A stretch of DNA of 64,000 nucleotides from Cryobacterium zongtaii (lineage in GTDB: Bacteria > Actinomycetota > Actinomycetes > Actinomycetales > Microbacteriaceae). A program made the translations under genes and the position numbers. The stretch lies in assembly GCF_002909375.1 (NCBI RefSeq), contig NZ_PPXD01000018.1, positions 96,458 through 160,457 on the forward strand, in the 5' to 3' direction. Shown here piece after piece: positions 1 to 9,001 of the stretch. Below the pieces are notes generated by a model that saw only the letters and a list, made by a program, of their open reading frames with translations, was not told the origin of the DNA and did not search any database. Positions within the stretch are counted from its first letter, which is position 1. Each line of letters opens with the position of its first letter.

Positions 1-612
1 CGCCCGGATGGCTTCGAATTCGGCCAGGGTGCCCATGGCCTCGGGGAAGATCGCGTCGGCGCCGGCATCCACCAGCGCCTTGGCCCGGTCGATCGCTGCG
101 GCCAGCCCGTCGACGGCGCGGATGTCGGTGCGCGCCATCACGAGCAGGTTCGCATCCCGCCGGGCGTCGACGGCCGCGCGGATGCGCTTGAGGGCCGTGT
201 CGGTGTCGACGACCTGCTTGCCGTCCAGGTGCCCGCAGCGTTTGGGGTTGACCTGGTCCTCGATGTGCAGGCCGGCCACGCCGGCATCCTCGAGGGTCTG
301 CACGGTGCGGGCCACATTCATCGGCTCGCCGAAGCCGGTGTCGGCGTCGACGAGGGTGGGCAGGTCGGTCATCCGGGAGATCTGCTGGCTGCGGCCGGCG
401 ACCTCGGTGAGGGTGGTCAAACCGATGTCGGGCAGACCGAGGTCGGCGGCGAGCACGGCACCGGAGATGTAGACGCCCTCGAATCCCTTGGCCTGGATCA
501 GTTTGGCGCTGAGCGGGTTGAACGCGCCGGGGAAACGCAGCAGCTCGCCGCCGGCGAGGTCGGCGCGGAGTTGCGCGCGCTTGGCGGCGGGGGTGAGTCC
601 GGAGTAGAGCAT
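1..612 (-). CDS. prpB: Methylisocitrate lyase PrpB (3' part missing)
   Basis: Cleaves 2-methylisocitrate to pyruvate and succinate, the last step of the methylcitrate cycle for propionyl-CoA disposal, in the cytosol. The first 204 codons are present and the rest lies left of the window. The visible part has the isocitrate-lyase superfamily barrel with DADTGFG near residue 89, the substrate-binding HIEDQ near 117 and the catalytic KRCGH at 124-128 (Cys126). The ATG overlaps the TGA of prpD (TGATG), so the two are translationally coupled. A methylcitrate synthase gene (prpC) would be expected next, outside the window. Confidence 0.93.
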   Translation of the reverse strand, partial: MLYSGLTPAAKRAQLRADLAGGELLRFPGAFNPLSAKLIQAKGFEGVYISGAVLAADLGLPDIGLTTLTEVAGRSQQISRMTDLPTLVDADTGFGEPMNVARTVQTLEDAGVAGLHIEDQVNPKRCGHLDGKQVVDTDTALKRIRAAVDARRDANLLVMARTDIRAVDGLAAAIDRAKALVDAGADAIFPEAMGTLAEFEAIRA

Positions 613-2147
613 CAGAAGATTCCGTTCAGGCTGGGCAGCGGTTCGAGGAGGCCGGGGCGGGCCACCAGGGTGAGGCCGCCGAGTTCGGCAGCGGTCAGCT
701 CCGGCAGCCGCTGGGCGAGGTCCAGGAACCGCTCGATTTCGGCCGGCTCCAGGGCGTTCGCGGCGAGCAGCCGGAACTTGGCGACGTAGTCGGCGCGCAC
801 GAACGGGCGGGCGCCGAGCGGATGCGCATCCGCGACGGCCAGCTCATCGACCAGACGACTGCCGTCGGCCAGCAGGATGTCGACCCGGCCGCCGAACGCC
901 TTCTCGGCGGGGTCGCTGGAGTGGTACCGGCGGGTCCACTCGGCATCTTCGCTCGTGCTGACCGTGTTCCACAGGGCCACGGTGTCGGCCCGGCCGGCGC
1001 GCTCGGGCCGGTAGGAGTCCTCGTGGTGCCAGGAGCCGTCCTGCAGCGCGACGGTGAAGATGTACGGCACCGAGTGGTCCAGGGTTTCCCGGCTGGCCCG
1101 CGGGTCGTACTTCTGTGGGTCGTTGGCTCCGGAGCCGATCACGTTGTGGGTGTGGTGTGAGGTGTGGATGACGATGCTCGCCACCGCGCCGGGCACCAGG
1201 ATTTCGGGGTGCTCGCGGTGCAGCTTCCGGGCCAGGTCGATGAGCGCCTGGGCCTGGTACTCCGCGGAGTGCTCCTTGGTGAAGCTGTCCAGAATCGCCC
1301 GTTTGGGCTCACCAGGGGCCGGCAGGGCTACGTCGTAAGCGGCATCCGGCCCGTCGAGCAGCCAGGCGATCACGCCGTCCTCGCCCTCGTAGATCGGGGT
1401 GGGGCTGGTCTGGCCGCGCATGGCCCGGTCGACGGCCTCGACGGCCATCTTGCCGGCGAACGCGGGAGCGTACGCCTTCCAGGAGGAGATTTCGCCCTTG
1501 CGGGACTGCCGGGTGGCCGTTGTGGTGTGCAGCGCCTGGCCGACGGCCTGGAAGATCGTGTCGGGGTCCAGGCCCAGCAGGGTGCCGAGGCCGGCCGCGG
1601 CCGACGGGCCCAGGTGGGCGACGTGGTCGATCTTGTGCTTGTGCAGGCTGATCGAGCGGGCCAGGTCGATCTGCACCTCGTAGCCCGTCGCGATGCCGCG
1701 CACCAGGTCGCCTCCGGTGAGGCCGCGGCCGGCGGCCAGGTGCTGGGCGACGGCGATGAGCGGCGGGATGTTGTCGCCGGGGTGCGAGTACTCGGCGGCG
1801 AGGAAGGTGTCGTGGTAGTCCAGTTCCCGCACGGCCACCCCGTTGGCCCAGGCCGCCCACTCCGGCGAGACCCTCTCGGTGTCGGACGGGCCGAACACCG
1901 TGGCGCCGTCGCCGCCGGTCGACCGGGGATGCGCCAGCGCCTGCGACCGGGCGGCGACGACGGCGGCGCGGGTCAGCGAGGCCGCGGCGACGGCGGCGTT
2001 GTCGATCACCCGGTTGATGATCATCTCGGTGACGTCGTCGTCGACCGGGACCGGGTCTGCCGCGCAGGCGGCGATCTTCCAGGCCAGCTGGTCGGTCTTG
2101 GCGGGGCTGTTCTCGCTGGGGTGCACGCGCACGGAGGTTGTCTGCAC
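612..2147 (-). CDS. prpD: 2-methylcitrate dehydratase PrpD (MmgE/PrpD family)
   Basis: Dehydrates 2-methylcitrate to 2-methyl-cis-aconitate in propionate catabolism. The 511-residue protein has the usual PrpD length and is collinear with the MmgE/PrpD family throughout, with the conserved stretches ELDYHDTF near residue 110, HPGD near 123 and [12 protein letters not shown] near 175. The start is a GTG preceded by an AAAGGA-like ribosome site. It lies 27 bp downstream of the GntR regulator on the same strand and overlaps prpB, so the order gntR-prpD-prpB reads as one operon. Family assignment is firm; the substrate rests on the prpB and prpE neighbours. Confidence 0.93.
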   Translation of the reverse strand: MQTTSVRVHPSENSPAKTDQLAWKIAACAADPVPVDDDVTEMIINRVIDNAAVAAASLTRAAVVAARSQALAHPRSTGGDGATVFGPSDTERVSPEWAAWANGVAVRELDYHDTFLAAEYSHPGDNIPPLIAVAQHLAAGRGLTGGDLVRGIATGYEVQIDLARSISLHKHKIDHVAHLGPSAAAGLGTLLGLDPDTIFQAVGQALHTTTATRQSRKGEISSWKAYAPAFAGKMAVEAVDRAMRGQTSPTPIYEGEDGVIAWLLDGPDAAYDVALPAPGEPKRAILDSFTKEHSAEYQAQALIDLARKLHREHPEILVPGAVASIVIHTSHHTHNVIGSGANDPQKYDPRASRETLDHSVPYIFTVALQDGSWHHEDSYRPERAGRADTVALWNTVSTSEDAEWTRRYHSSDPAEKAFGGRVDILLADGSRLVDELAVADAHPLGARPFVRADYVAKFRLLAANALEPAEIERFLDLAQRLPELTAAELGGLTLVARPGLLEPLPSLNGIF

Positions 2148-2174
2148 GAAGGTGGTCCTTTCGAATCGGGGAGG

Positions 2175-2858
2175 TCAGGAGGTCGTTTCGGTGGCCTCGA
2201 GCACCGCGAGCACACTCGCGAGGCTGAGATGCAGGTGCACGTGGGTGGCGTGCGCGGCGAGAGCAGCATCGCCGTCGATGATCGCGTCGAGGATCAACAG
2301 ATGTTCGGCCGCGGCGGCCCGAAGCCGCACCGGGTTTCCCCTGGCCACCCGGCGGATGCGGGCCAGGTGGGTGCGCACGGTGACCAGGGCGCCCACCAGG
2401 AAGGAGTTGTCGACGGCGGCGTCGATGGCGGCGTCGAACTCGTCGATCAGCGCGTAGTACTCGTGGATGCCGGCTTCGCCCGCCTCTAGCAGGGCCGGGG
2501 CGGCGACGAACCGGTCGCGCAGCATCCCGAACGCGGTGCGGTCATCGCGGCGCGCGGCCAGCGTGGCGGCCCGCTCCTCGAGGGCCTCGCGCAGCTCGTA
2601 GAGATCGTTGATCGACTCGACCGACATCTCGGTGACCGAGAAGCCCCGGCCGCTGCGGCCGGCGACGAGACCGTCGGCCACGAGCCGCGCCACGGCGGAG
2701 CGCAGCGGGGTGCGGGAGACGCCGAGCCTGGCGGACTGTTCCACCTCGAGCAGCACCGTGCCGGCCGGCAGGACTCCGTCGAGGATCTCGTCACGCAACA
2801 CCCTGTAGGCCCGGTCGCTCGCCCGCTCCGGTGCGGACTTCACGGTCTCTGTATACAC
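2175..2858 (-). CDS. GntR-family regulator (FadR/FCD type), likely controls propionate genes
   Basis: A DNA-binding repressor or activator with an N-terminal winged helix (about residues 12-75: RAYRVLRDEILDG, then LGVSRTPLRSAVARL) and an all-helical FCD ligand domain (about 85-220) with acidic and histidine residues typical of the metal/carboxylate pocket. The GTG start used here lies inside a TGTATACA palindrome; a second GTG five codons on (2843) is an equally possible start. It is divergent from prpE and sits upstream of prpD-prpB, so local control of propionate catabolism is the natural inference. Mycobacteria and enterobacteria use unrelated PrpR regulators for this job. The ligand is unknown. 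Confidence 0.85.
   Translation of the reverse strand: MYTETVKSAPERASDRAYRVLRDEILDGVLPAGTVLLEVEQSARLGVSRTPLRSAVARLVADGLVAGRSGRGFSVTEMSVESINDLYELREALEERAATLAARRDDRTAFGMLRDRFVAAPALLEAGEAGIHEYYALIDEFDAAIDAAVDNSFLVGALVTVRTHLARIRRVARGNPVRLRAAAAEHLLILDAIIDGDAALAAHATHVHLHLSLASVLAVLEATETTS
2850..2857. promoter_or_regulatory. Candidate GntR operator, copy 1 (TGTATACA)
   Basis: An exact 8-bp palindrome that overlaps the start codon region of the GntR gene. The identical palindrome occurs 62 bp away in the same intergenic region. FCD-type GntR proteins commonly bind short palindromes of this shape. The assignment is inferred from position and repetition only. Confidence 0.5.
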
Positions 2859-2911
2859 ACGCGCATTCTATTCCCCTATTGCCCGGCGTGTGCAAGACTA
2901 ACCGCACCTTG

Positions 2912-2919
2912 TGTATACA
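2912..2919. promoter_or_regulatory. Candidate GntR operator, copy 2 (TGTATACA)
   Basis: Second exact copy of the palindrome, 29 bp before the prpE start codon. It overlaps AT-rich sequence that could serve as the prpE -10 region, so a bound regulator could block transcription. The core is embedded in TTGTGTATACATGA. Confidence 0.5.
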
Positions 2920-2947
2920 TGAGAGCTTCAATGGAGAGGTTCGCACC

Positions 2948-4903
2948 ATGATCGAAGACACTGGAACCACTCGCACGACCCCCCAGGGCTACCGCGATGT
3001 CTGGCGGCGGAGCATCGACGAGCGCGACGACTTCTGGCTTCAGGCCGCCGGGCTCATCGATTGGGTCAGCGCGCCGACCACGGCGCTGACAGAGCGCTCC
3101 CCCACTGACTACTCCTGGTTCGCGGACGGCACCCTCAACACCAGCTACAACGCCCTCGACCGGCACGTCCTGGCCGGCCGCGGCGATCACACGGCGCTGA
3201 TCTACGACTCCGCGATGACGGGCACCCGCATCCGGCTGAGCTACCGCGACCTGCTCGACCGGGTCGCCAGGTTCGCCGGGGTGCTGCGGGCCAATGGCGT
3301 GGGCCGGGGCGACAGGGTCATCGTGTACCTGCCGATGATCCCCGAGGCCGTCGTGGCGATGCTCGCCTGCGCCCGGATCGGGGCCGTGCATTCGGTGGTG
3401 TTCGGCGGCTTCGCGGCCAGCGAGCTCGCCGTGCGCATCGACGATGCCCGGCCCGCGGTGATCGTCACGGCCTCCGGCGGCCTGGAGCCCGGCAAGGCGG
3501 TGGCGTATCTCCCCTTGGTGCAGAAGGCGCTCGAGCTCAGCGCCGGCTCGGTGCACACCGTCATCGTGCGCGACCGTGCCACGATCGACGGATCTGCCGC
3601 CGACTACGCCGGGGACCCCGCCGACGATGCCGCCGTGCGTTGGCTGGACTGGGCGGATGCGGAGGCCACCGCCACCCCGGCCGACCCGGTCACCGTCGCG
3701 AGCACCGACCCGCTCTACATCCTCTATACCTCCGGCACCACCGGAAACCCGAAGGGCATCATCCGCGACAACGGCGGTCACGCCGTTGCGCTGACCTGGT
3801 CGATGCGGGGCATCTACGACATCGGGCCCGACGACGTGTTCTGGGCGGCGTCGGACGTCGGCTGGGTGGTCGGCCACTCCTACATCGTCTACGCACCGCT
3901 GCTGGCCGGCGCCACCACGATCATCTACGAGGGCAAGCCCATCGGCACCCCGGATGCCGGCGCCTTCTGGCGCGTCGTGGCGGACTACAGGGTGAATGTG
4001 TTGTTCACCGCCCCCACGGCCATCCGGGCCATCCGCCGGGTCGACCCCGACCTGGCCGAGCTGGCCCGCCACGACGTGTCCAGCCTCACCGCGCTGTTCC
4101 TGGCCGGTGAACGGCTCGACCCGGAGACCTTCCACTGGGTCAACGACGGCCTGCACTGCCCGGTCGTCGACCACTGGTGGCAGACCGAGACCGGCTGGGC
4201 CATCTGCGCCAACCCGCGCGGAATCCAGGAGCTGCCCACCAAACCCGGCTCCACCGCGGTGCCGGTGCCCGGCTACGACATCGCGATTCTTGATTCGAAG
4301 GGCGCACCCATCACCAAGCCGGGCAAGGACGGCAACATCGTCATCCGGCTGCCGCTGCCGCCGGGCTCCCTGCTGGGCATCTGGGGCGGCGCCGACCGCT
4401 TCGTCGACGCCTACCTCACCGCCTTCCCCGGCTACTACGCCACCGGGGACTCCGGGCACCTCGACGCCGACGGCTATCTCTACGTGATGGGCCGCACCGA
4501 CGACGTGATCAACGTCGCCGGCCACCGGCTCTCCACGGGGTCCCTCGAGGAGGTGCTCACCCGGCATCCGGCCGTTGCGGAGTGCGCGGTGCTCGGTGTG
4601 CACGACGCGCTCAAGGGCCAGCGGGCGGCCGGTTTCGTCACCCTCAAGGCCGGCTCTGTGGTCGACCACGATCTGCTCACGGCCGAGCTGGTCAACCTGG
4701 TGCGGGAGCACATCGGCCCGGTGGCGGCGTTCCGCGACGTGAGAATCCTGGACCGGCTGCCCAAGACCCGCTCAGGCAAGATCCTGCGCAAGACCATCCG
4801 CCAGATCGTCGACGGCGAGCCGTACAAGGTCCCGCCCACCATCGAAGACCCCGCCGTGCTCGACGCGCTCGCCCTAGCTGTCCGGCCCCCACCAACCGAC
4901 TAA
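2948..4903 (+). CDS. prpE: Propionate--CoA ligase PrpE (acyl-CoA synthetase)
   Basis: Activates propionate to propionyl-CoA with ATP, feeding the methylcitrate cycle encoded across the divergent promoter. The 651-residue protein is a full-length ANL-family enzyme: N-terminal ACAS domain, the AMP-binding loop YTSGTTGNPKG at about 258-268, the motif WWQTETGW near 407, and a C-terminal domain ending in RSGKILR with the adenylation lysine K611. The stretch TSGTTGNPKGIIRDNGGH is characteristic of PrpE rather than acetyl-CoA synthetase. The ATG at 2948 follows GGAGAGG by 8 nt; an upstream in-frame extension would start inside the regulatory region and is rejected. Confidence 0.92.
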   Translation: MIEDTGTTRTTPQGYRDVWRRSIDERDDFWLQAAGLIDWVSAPTTALTERSPTDYSWFADGTLNTSYNALDRHVLAGRGDHTALIYDSAMTGTRIRLSYRDLLDRVARFAGVLRANGVGRGDRVIVYLPMIPEAVVAMLACARIGAVHSVVFGGFAASELAVRIDDARPAVIVTASGGLEPGKAVAYLPLVQKALELSAGSVHTVIVRDRATIDGSAADYAGDPADDAAVRWLDWADAEATATPADPVTVASTDPLYILYTSGTTGNPKGIIRDNGGHAVALTWSMRGIYDIGPDDVFWAASDVGWVVGHSYIVYAPLLAGATTIIYEGKPIGTPDAGAFWRVVADYRVNVLFTAPTAIRAIRRVDPDLAELARHDVSSLTALFLAGERLDPETFHWVNDGLHCPVVDHWWQTETGWAICANPRGIQELPTKPGSTAVPVPGYDIAILDSKGAPITKPGKDGNIVIRLPLPPGSLLGIWGGADRFVDAYLTAFPGYYATGDSGHLDADGYLYVMGRTDDVINVAGHRLSTGSLEEVLTRHPAVAECAVLGVHDALKGQRAAGFVTLKAGSVVDHDLLTAELVNLVREHIGPVAAFRDVRILDRLPKTRSGKILRKTIRQIVDGEPYKVPPTIEDPAVLDALALAVRPPPTD

Positions 4904-4936
4904 CATCCACCCATCTCACCGGAGCAAAGGAGCCCC

Positions 4937-5284
4937 ATGAAGGAATCACTGAACGACACCAGGCCGGAGGACTCGATCGACTATGTCGCCTTCGAGACCA
5001 GCGACCGCTTCGTCAACCTGCAACGCCGGCGCCGGAGGTTCGTGGTGCCGATGGCGGTGTTCTTCCTGGTCTGGTACTTCGCGTACGTGCTTGTGGCGGC
5101 CTACCTGCCCGATGTGATGGCGCGGCCGGTCTTCGGCAGCATCAACCTGGGCCTGGTGCTCGGCCTCGGCCAGTTCGTCACGACGTTCGCCATCACCATC
5201 TGGTATGTCGCCTTCTCCAACCGGGTGCTCGACCCGCTGGGCGCAGAGCTCCGCGCCGAGCTCGAAGCGAAGGTCGCCGCATGA
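4937..5284 (+). CDS. DUF485 membrane protein (YjcH-like)
   Basis: A 115-residue inner-membrane protein with two hydrophobic helices (about residues 36-57 and 72-95) and a FETSDRFVNLQRRRRRFV stretch before the first helix, the signature of DUF485. Members are nearly always encoded directly before ActP-type monocarboxylate symporters, as here, where its TGA overlaps the symporter ATG (ATGA). It has a strong AAAGGAG ribosome site. It probably assists or accompanies the transporter, but no biochemical role is established to my knowledge. Confidence 0.88.
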   Translation: MKESLNDTRPEDSIDYVAFETSDRFVNLQRRRRRFVVPMAVFFLVWYFAYVLVAAYLPDVMARPVFGSINLGLVLGLGQFVTTFAITIWYVAFSNRVLDPLGAELRAELEAKVAA

Positions 5285-6915
5285 GCGCCCTGGGAATGAG
5301 CCTGACCGCTGTCGCCGCCGCGGTCGAGCCCACGGAGAACAACCCGGTCCTGAACATCTCGATCTTCCTGGCCTTCGTGGCCGTCACCCTGGTGATCGTG
5401 ATCCGGGCCGGCCGCAACAACCGCACCGCCGCCGATTACTACACCGGCGGTCGCTCGTTCACCGGGCCCCAGAACGGCTTCGCGATCGCCGGCGACTACC
5501 TCTCGGCGGCATCGTTCCTCGGCATCGTCGGCGCCATCGCGGTGAACGGCTACGACGGGTTCCTCTACTCGATCGGCTTCCTGGTGGCCTGGCTGGTGGC
5601 CCTGCTGCTGGTGGCCGAGCTGATGCGCAACACCGGCAAGTTCACCATGGCGGATGTGCTCTCCTTCCGGCTGGCCCAACGGCCGGTGCGCGTCGCCGCG
5701 GCCACCACCACCCTGGCGGTGTGCTTCTTCTACCTGCTCGCGCAGATGGCCGGCGCCGGCGGGCTCGTCTCGCTGTTGTTGGGCATCAACGACAAGCTCG
5801 GCCAATCCATCGTGGTGACGGTGGTCGGCGGGCTGATGATCATGTACGTGCTGATCGGCGGCATGAAGGGCACCACCTGGGTGCAGATCGTCAAGGCGTT
5901 CCTGCTCATCATCGGCGCTGGCGCCATGACGGTGTGGGTGCTGGTGATCAACGGGTTCAACCTGTCCACCCTGCTCGATGCCGCCGTCGCGAACGCCTCG
6001 GTCACCCCGGCGGAGTCGATCCTCGCGCCCGGCCTGCAGTACGGCGGCAACCCGCTGGACTTCATCTCCCTGGCCATCGCCCTGGTGCTCGGCACCGCGG
6101 GCCTGCCGCACGTGCTGATGCGCTTCTACACGGTGCCCAGCGCCAAGGAGGCCCGACGCTCGGTGGTCTGGGCGATCTTCCTGATCGGGGCGTTCTACCT
6201 GTTCACGCTGGTGCTCGGCTTCGGCGCCGCGGCCCTGGTGGGTGCGGACACCATTCTCGCTTCGCCCGGCGGAGTGAACTCCGCGGCGCCGCTGCTGTCG
6301 CTGGCGCTGGGCGGCCCGCTGCTGCTGGGCTTCATCTCGGCCATCGCGTTCGCCACCATCCTCGCCGTGGTCGCCGGTCTCACCATCACCGCGGCCACCT
6401 CGTTCGCGCACGACATCTACGCCAGCGTGATCAAGAAGGGCAAGGGTGACCCGGACGGCGAGGTCAAGATCGCCCGGCGCACCGTCGTGGTGATCGGCAT
6501 CCTCGCCATCGCCGGCGGCATCGGCGTGCAGGGGCAGAACATCGCCTTCCTGGTGGCGCTGGCCTTCGCCGTCGCGGCGAGCGCCAACCTGCCCACCATC
6601 CTGTACTCGCTGTTCTGGCGCGGTTTCACCACCCGCGGGGCCCTGTGGAGCATGTACGGCGGGTTGGGGTCGGCGATTCTGCTGATCGTGTTCTCGCCGG
6701 TGTTCTCCGGCACACCCACCTCGATGTTCGGTGAGGGTGTGGACTTCGCGATCTACCCGCTGAACAACCCGGGCATCATCTCGATCCCGCTGGGCTTCTT
6801 CCTCGGCTGGCTCGGCTCGGTCACCAGCACCCGCCGGGAGGACCCCAAGCTGGCCGCAGAGATGGCGGTGCGCTCCCTCACCGGGTTCGGCGCCGAGAAG
6901 GCGAGCGAGCACTAG
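5281..6915 (+). CDS. Solute:sodium symporter, ActP-like monocarboxylate uptake
   Basis: A 544-residue SSS-family permease with about 13 membrane helices. It has the family hallmarks YYTGGRSFTGPQNGFAIAGDYLSAASFLG (split here as YYTGGRSF and GDYLSAASFLG, about residues 46-82) and the GLPHVLMRFYTVP motif near 275, both typical of acetate/propionate permeases. I chose the ATG that overlaps the DUF485 stop rather than a far-upstream in-frame ATG lying inside prpE. Given the operon, propionate and/or acetate import is the best guess. ActP of Escherichia coli takes up acetate and other short acids. Confidence 0.88.
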   Translation: MSALGMSLTAVAAAVEPTENNPVLNISIFLAFVAVTLVIVIRAGRNNRTAADYYTGGRSFTGPQNGFAIAGDYLSAASFLGIVGAIAVNGYDGFLYSIGFLVAWLVALLLVAELMRNTGKFTMADVLSFRLAQRPVRVAAATTTLAVCFFYLLAQMAGAGGLVSLLLGINDKLGQSIVVTVVGGLMIMYVLIGGMKGTTWVQIVKAFLLIIGAGAMTVWVLVINGFNLSTLLDAAVANASVTPAESILAPGLQYGGNPLDFISLAIALVLGTAGLPHVLMRFYTVPSAKEARRSVVWAIFLIGAFYLFTLVLGFGAAALVGADTILASPGGVNSAAPLLSLALGGPLLLGFISAIAFATILAVVAGLTITAATSFAHDIYASVIKKGKGDPDGEVKIARRTVVVIGILAIAGGIGVQGQNIAFLVALAFAVAASANLPTILYSLFWRGFTTRGALWSMYGGLGSAILLIVFSPVFSGTPTSMFGEGVDFAIYPLNNPGIISIPLGFFLGWLGSVTSTRREDPKLAAEMAVRSLTGFGAEKASEH

Positions 6916-6950
6916 CCCCGCTCCCGCTCCCGCTCCCATTCCCGAGGCCG

Positions 6951-7020
6951 CGACTGTGGCCGATGCGGACAATTGCGCCCGGTACGCCGGGCGCAATTGT
7001 CCGTTCGGGCAACAGTTGGG
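6951..7020. repeat. Palindromic intergenic element, copy A (between convergent genes)
   Basis: Contains a perfect inverted repeat: left arm 6966-6982 (CGGACAATTGCGCCCGG), 4-nt loop TACG, right arm 6987-7003. Outer flanks CGACTGTGGCCGA and TCGGGCAACAGTTGG are related to each other and to the inner arms. Its reverse complement matches copy B at 47630-47703 over about 70 nt with few differences. It lies between the 3' ends of the symporter and the SDR gene, so it could act as a two-way terminator. A GCTCCC triplication lies just before it (6920-6938). Confidence 0.85.
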
Positions 7021-7033
7021 GGCGGGTGTGGGT

Positions 7034-7837
7034 TTAGACGCGGGGCAGCAGCGGGCCGCGGGCGACCAAGGTGGTGGAGGCCTGGGCGACGGGTTTGACC
7101 ACGACGAGGTCCAGGTTCACGTGCGCGGGCAGTTCGACGGCGGCCAGGATGGTGGCGGCGACGTCGTCGGCCACGAGCGGGTGCACCACGTTGGTGTAGG
7201 CGGCGGCCGCCTTCTCGGGGTCGCCGCCGAAGCGCACCAGACCGAATTCGTCGGTCTGCACCATGCCGGGCGCGATCTCGATCACCCGGATCGGTTCGCC
7301 GCTGAGCTCCAAGCGCAGCACCTCGGTCAGGGCGTGCGCGGCGAACTTGGCGGCGTTGTAGCCGCCGCCGCCGATGTACGCCGTGTGCCCGGCGGTCGAG
7401 GTGATGTTGACGATGTCGGCGGACGCGGCAGCGCCGGCGGCCGCGGCATCCGTTGCGGCGGCGATCGAGGCGCGCAGCAGCGGCAGCAGGGCGGTGGTGA
7501 CCCGTTTCAGCGCGAGCACGTTGATCTCGTACATCCAGGCCCAGTCGTCGATCGACCCGGCCTCGACGGAGTCGAGCCCCTTGGCGCCGCCGGCGTTGTT
7601 GACCAGAGCGTTCACCGGGCCGGAGGCGGCGAGGTAGTCCCGCAACGAGTCGACGTCGGCCTGCACGGTGAGGTCGGCGGCGAACACCGCCGCGCCGGTC
7701 TCCTGGGCCAGCGTCTCGAGCCTGTCGGCCCGGCGGGCCACGCCCACCACATCCCAGTCGTGCTCCCGGAACAGGCGCACCGTCGCCGCTCCGATTCCCG
7801 AACTCGCACCAGTGACCACGACTCTTTTTTTGCCCAT
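7034..7837 (-). CDS. Short-chain dehydrogenase/reductase (YdfG-like)
   Basis: A 267-residue cytosolic NAD(P)-dependent oxidoreductase. It has the cofactor loop TGASSGIG near residue 9, NNAGG near 89, the catalytic serine in NITSTAGH and the YNAAK dyad at about 160-164. An arginine-rich segment after the second strand (ARRADRLE) suggests NADP(H). The fold resembles the serine/3-hydroxy acid dehydrogenase (YdfG) branch, which carries the motif EIAPGMVQTDEF. The substrate cannot be told. It stands alone, divergent from the acyltransferase with 29 bp between start codons. Confidence 0.85.
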   Translation of the reverse strand: MGKKRVVVTGASSGIGAATVRLFREHDWDVVGVARRADRLETLAQETGAAVFAADLTVQADVDSLRDYLAASGPVNALVNNAGGAKGLDSVEAGSIDDWAWMYEINVLALKRVTTALLPLLRASIAAATDAAAAGAAASADIVNITSTAGHTAYIGGGGYNAAKFAAHALTEVLRLELSGEPIRVIEIAPGMVQTDEFGLVRFGGDPEKAAAAYTNVVHPLVADDVAATILAAVELPAHVNLDLVVVKPVAQASTTLVARGPLLPRV

Positions 7838-7866
7838 TGCCCCATTCTGCCCGGAGAATAGACCCG

Positions 7867-8982
7867 ATGAGTTCGCCGACAGAGACCCCGCACCACGCCG
7901 GCCCGCACAAGCCGAAGCGCCGCGTACCGCTGTGGGACAACGCCCGCTGGATCGCCATCACCCTGATGGTGATCGGTCACGCGATACTCAAGCTGATCGG
8001 CGAATCCGACACCGCCTACGGCGTCTACCTGTTCATCTACGCGTTCCACGTGCCGGTTTTCGTGGCCGTCAGCGGCTACTTCGCCAAGTCAGGACCGCCG
8101 GGCCCCCGCCAGATGCACCGGCTGATCACCGACGTCGTCTTCCCGTACCTGATCTTCGAAAGCATCTGGACGCTGGTGGAGTGGGCGCTCAGCGGCACCC
8201 TCAAGGTGGACTACTCCACCCCGTCCTGGACCCTCTGGTTCCTGATCGCCCTGGCCATCTGGCGGGTGGCGCTGCCCTACCTGGTTCTGATGCGGTATCC
8301 GCTGCTGATCAGCATCGCCATCTCGGTGGGCGCCGGCTACGTCGGTGACATCGACAGCACCTTCTCGTTGTCACGCACGCTGGGGCTGCTGCCGTTCTTC
8401 GTGTTCGGCTGGAAACTGCGCCAGTGGCCGCTCACCGCCCGGTGGATGCACCTGCGCCCGGCCGCGGTCTGGCGCTGGCGTTCCGGCGCGATCGCCCTCT
8501 TCGGCGCCCTCGCCCTGGCCGTCACCGTCAATATCATCGGCGTGCGGGACCTGCGGCTGCGGAGCTTCACCCTGTACGACGAGGCGTACTGGCAGTTCGG
8601 CTACGACCAGTTCTGGGCCGGGGTCATCCGGCTGGGCCTGATGATGGCGTCGTTCCTGTTCATCCTGGCCTTCCTCATGCTGATGCCGCGCCGGGCGACC
8701 TGGTTCACACCGCTGGGCGCCGCGACCATGTACATCTACCTGCTGCACACCTTCCTGCTCTACCCGCTGCGGGAAACCGGGGTGCTCGACGGTCCGCAGC
8801 AGCCCTGGGTGCTGCCGGCCGTGATCCTGCTGGCCATCCTGATCTCGGTGGTGCTGTCGTTGCCCGTCGTGAGGCGCGTTTTCCGGCCGCTGGTGGAACC
8901 GCGACTGCGCTGGCTGTTCAGGCAGGAGCCGTCCACCCACACGGGCACCATCGTGCTGCCGCACGGGCCCGGCAGCAGATGA
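7867..8982 (+). CDS. Acyltransferase family 3 membrane protein
   Basis: A 371-residue integral membrane protein with about ten helices. It opens with the family signature WDNARWIAITLMVIGHAI (histidine about residue 37), the acyltransferase_3 start found in OafA, WecH and fucose-4-O-acetylase relatives; RxxxF-type features follow near YAFHVPVFVAVSGYF. Such enzymes O-acetylate sugars or other envelope molecules using acetyl-CoA. The ATG at 7867 follows GGAGAA by 8 nt; a farther ATG at 7837 lacks such a site. No polysaccharide genes adjoin it, so the acceptor is unknown. Confidence 0.82.
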   Translation: MSSPTETPHHAGPHKPKRRVPLWDNARWIAITLMVIGHAILKLIGESDTAYGVYLFIYAFHVPVFVAVSGYFAKSGPPGPRQMHRLITDVVFPYLIFESIWTLVEWALSGTLKVDYSTPSWTLWFLIALAIWRVALPYLVLMRYPLLISIAISVGAGYVGDIDSTFSLSRTLGLLPFFVFGWKLRQWPLTARWMHLRPAAVWRWRSGAIALFGALALAVTVNIIGVRDLRLRSFTLYDEAYWQFGYDQFWAGVIRLGLMMASFLFILAFLMLMPRRATWFTPLGAATMYIYLLHTFLLYPLRETGVLDGPQQPWVLPAVILLAILISVVLSLPVVRRVFRPLVEPRLRWLFRQEPSTHTGTIVLPHGPGSR

Positions 8983-9001
8983 CGTAGTGTTTCGCGAACC
9001 G

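Noticed and set aside
1164..2489. Long plus-strand open frame opposite prpD/gntR (441 codons)
   Set aside because: Composition is His/Gly/Arg/Val-rich as expected for antisense of high-GC genes, no domain is seen, and prpD and gntR explain the stretch.
4582..5280. Upstream extension of the symporter frame into prpE and DUF485
   Set aside because: It translates to an Arg/Gly-rich shadow; the ATG overlapping the DUF485 stop gives the correct family N-terminus.
5101..6996. 631-codon minus-strand open frame antisense to the symporter
   Set aside because: Gln/Arg/His-rich shadow of the symporter; no family motifs.
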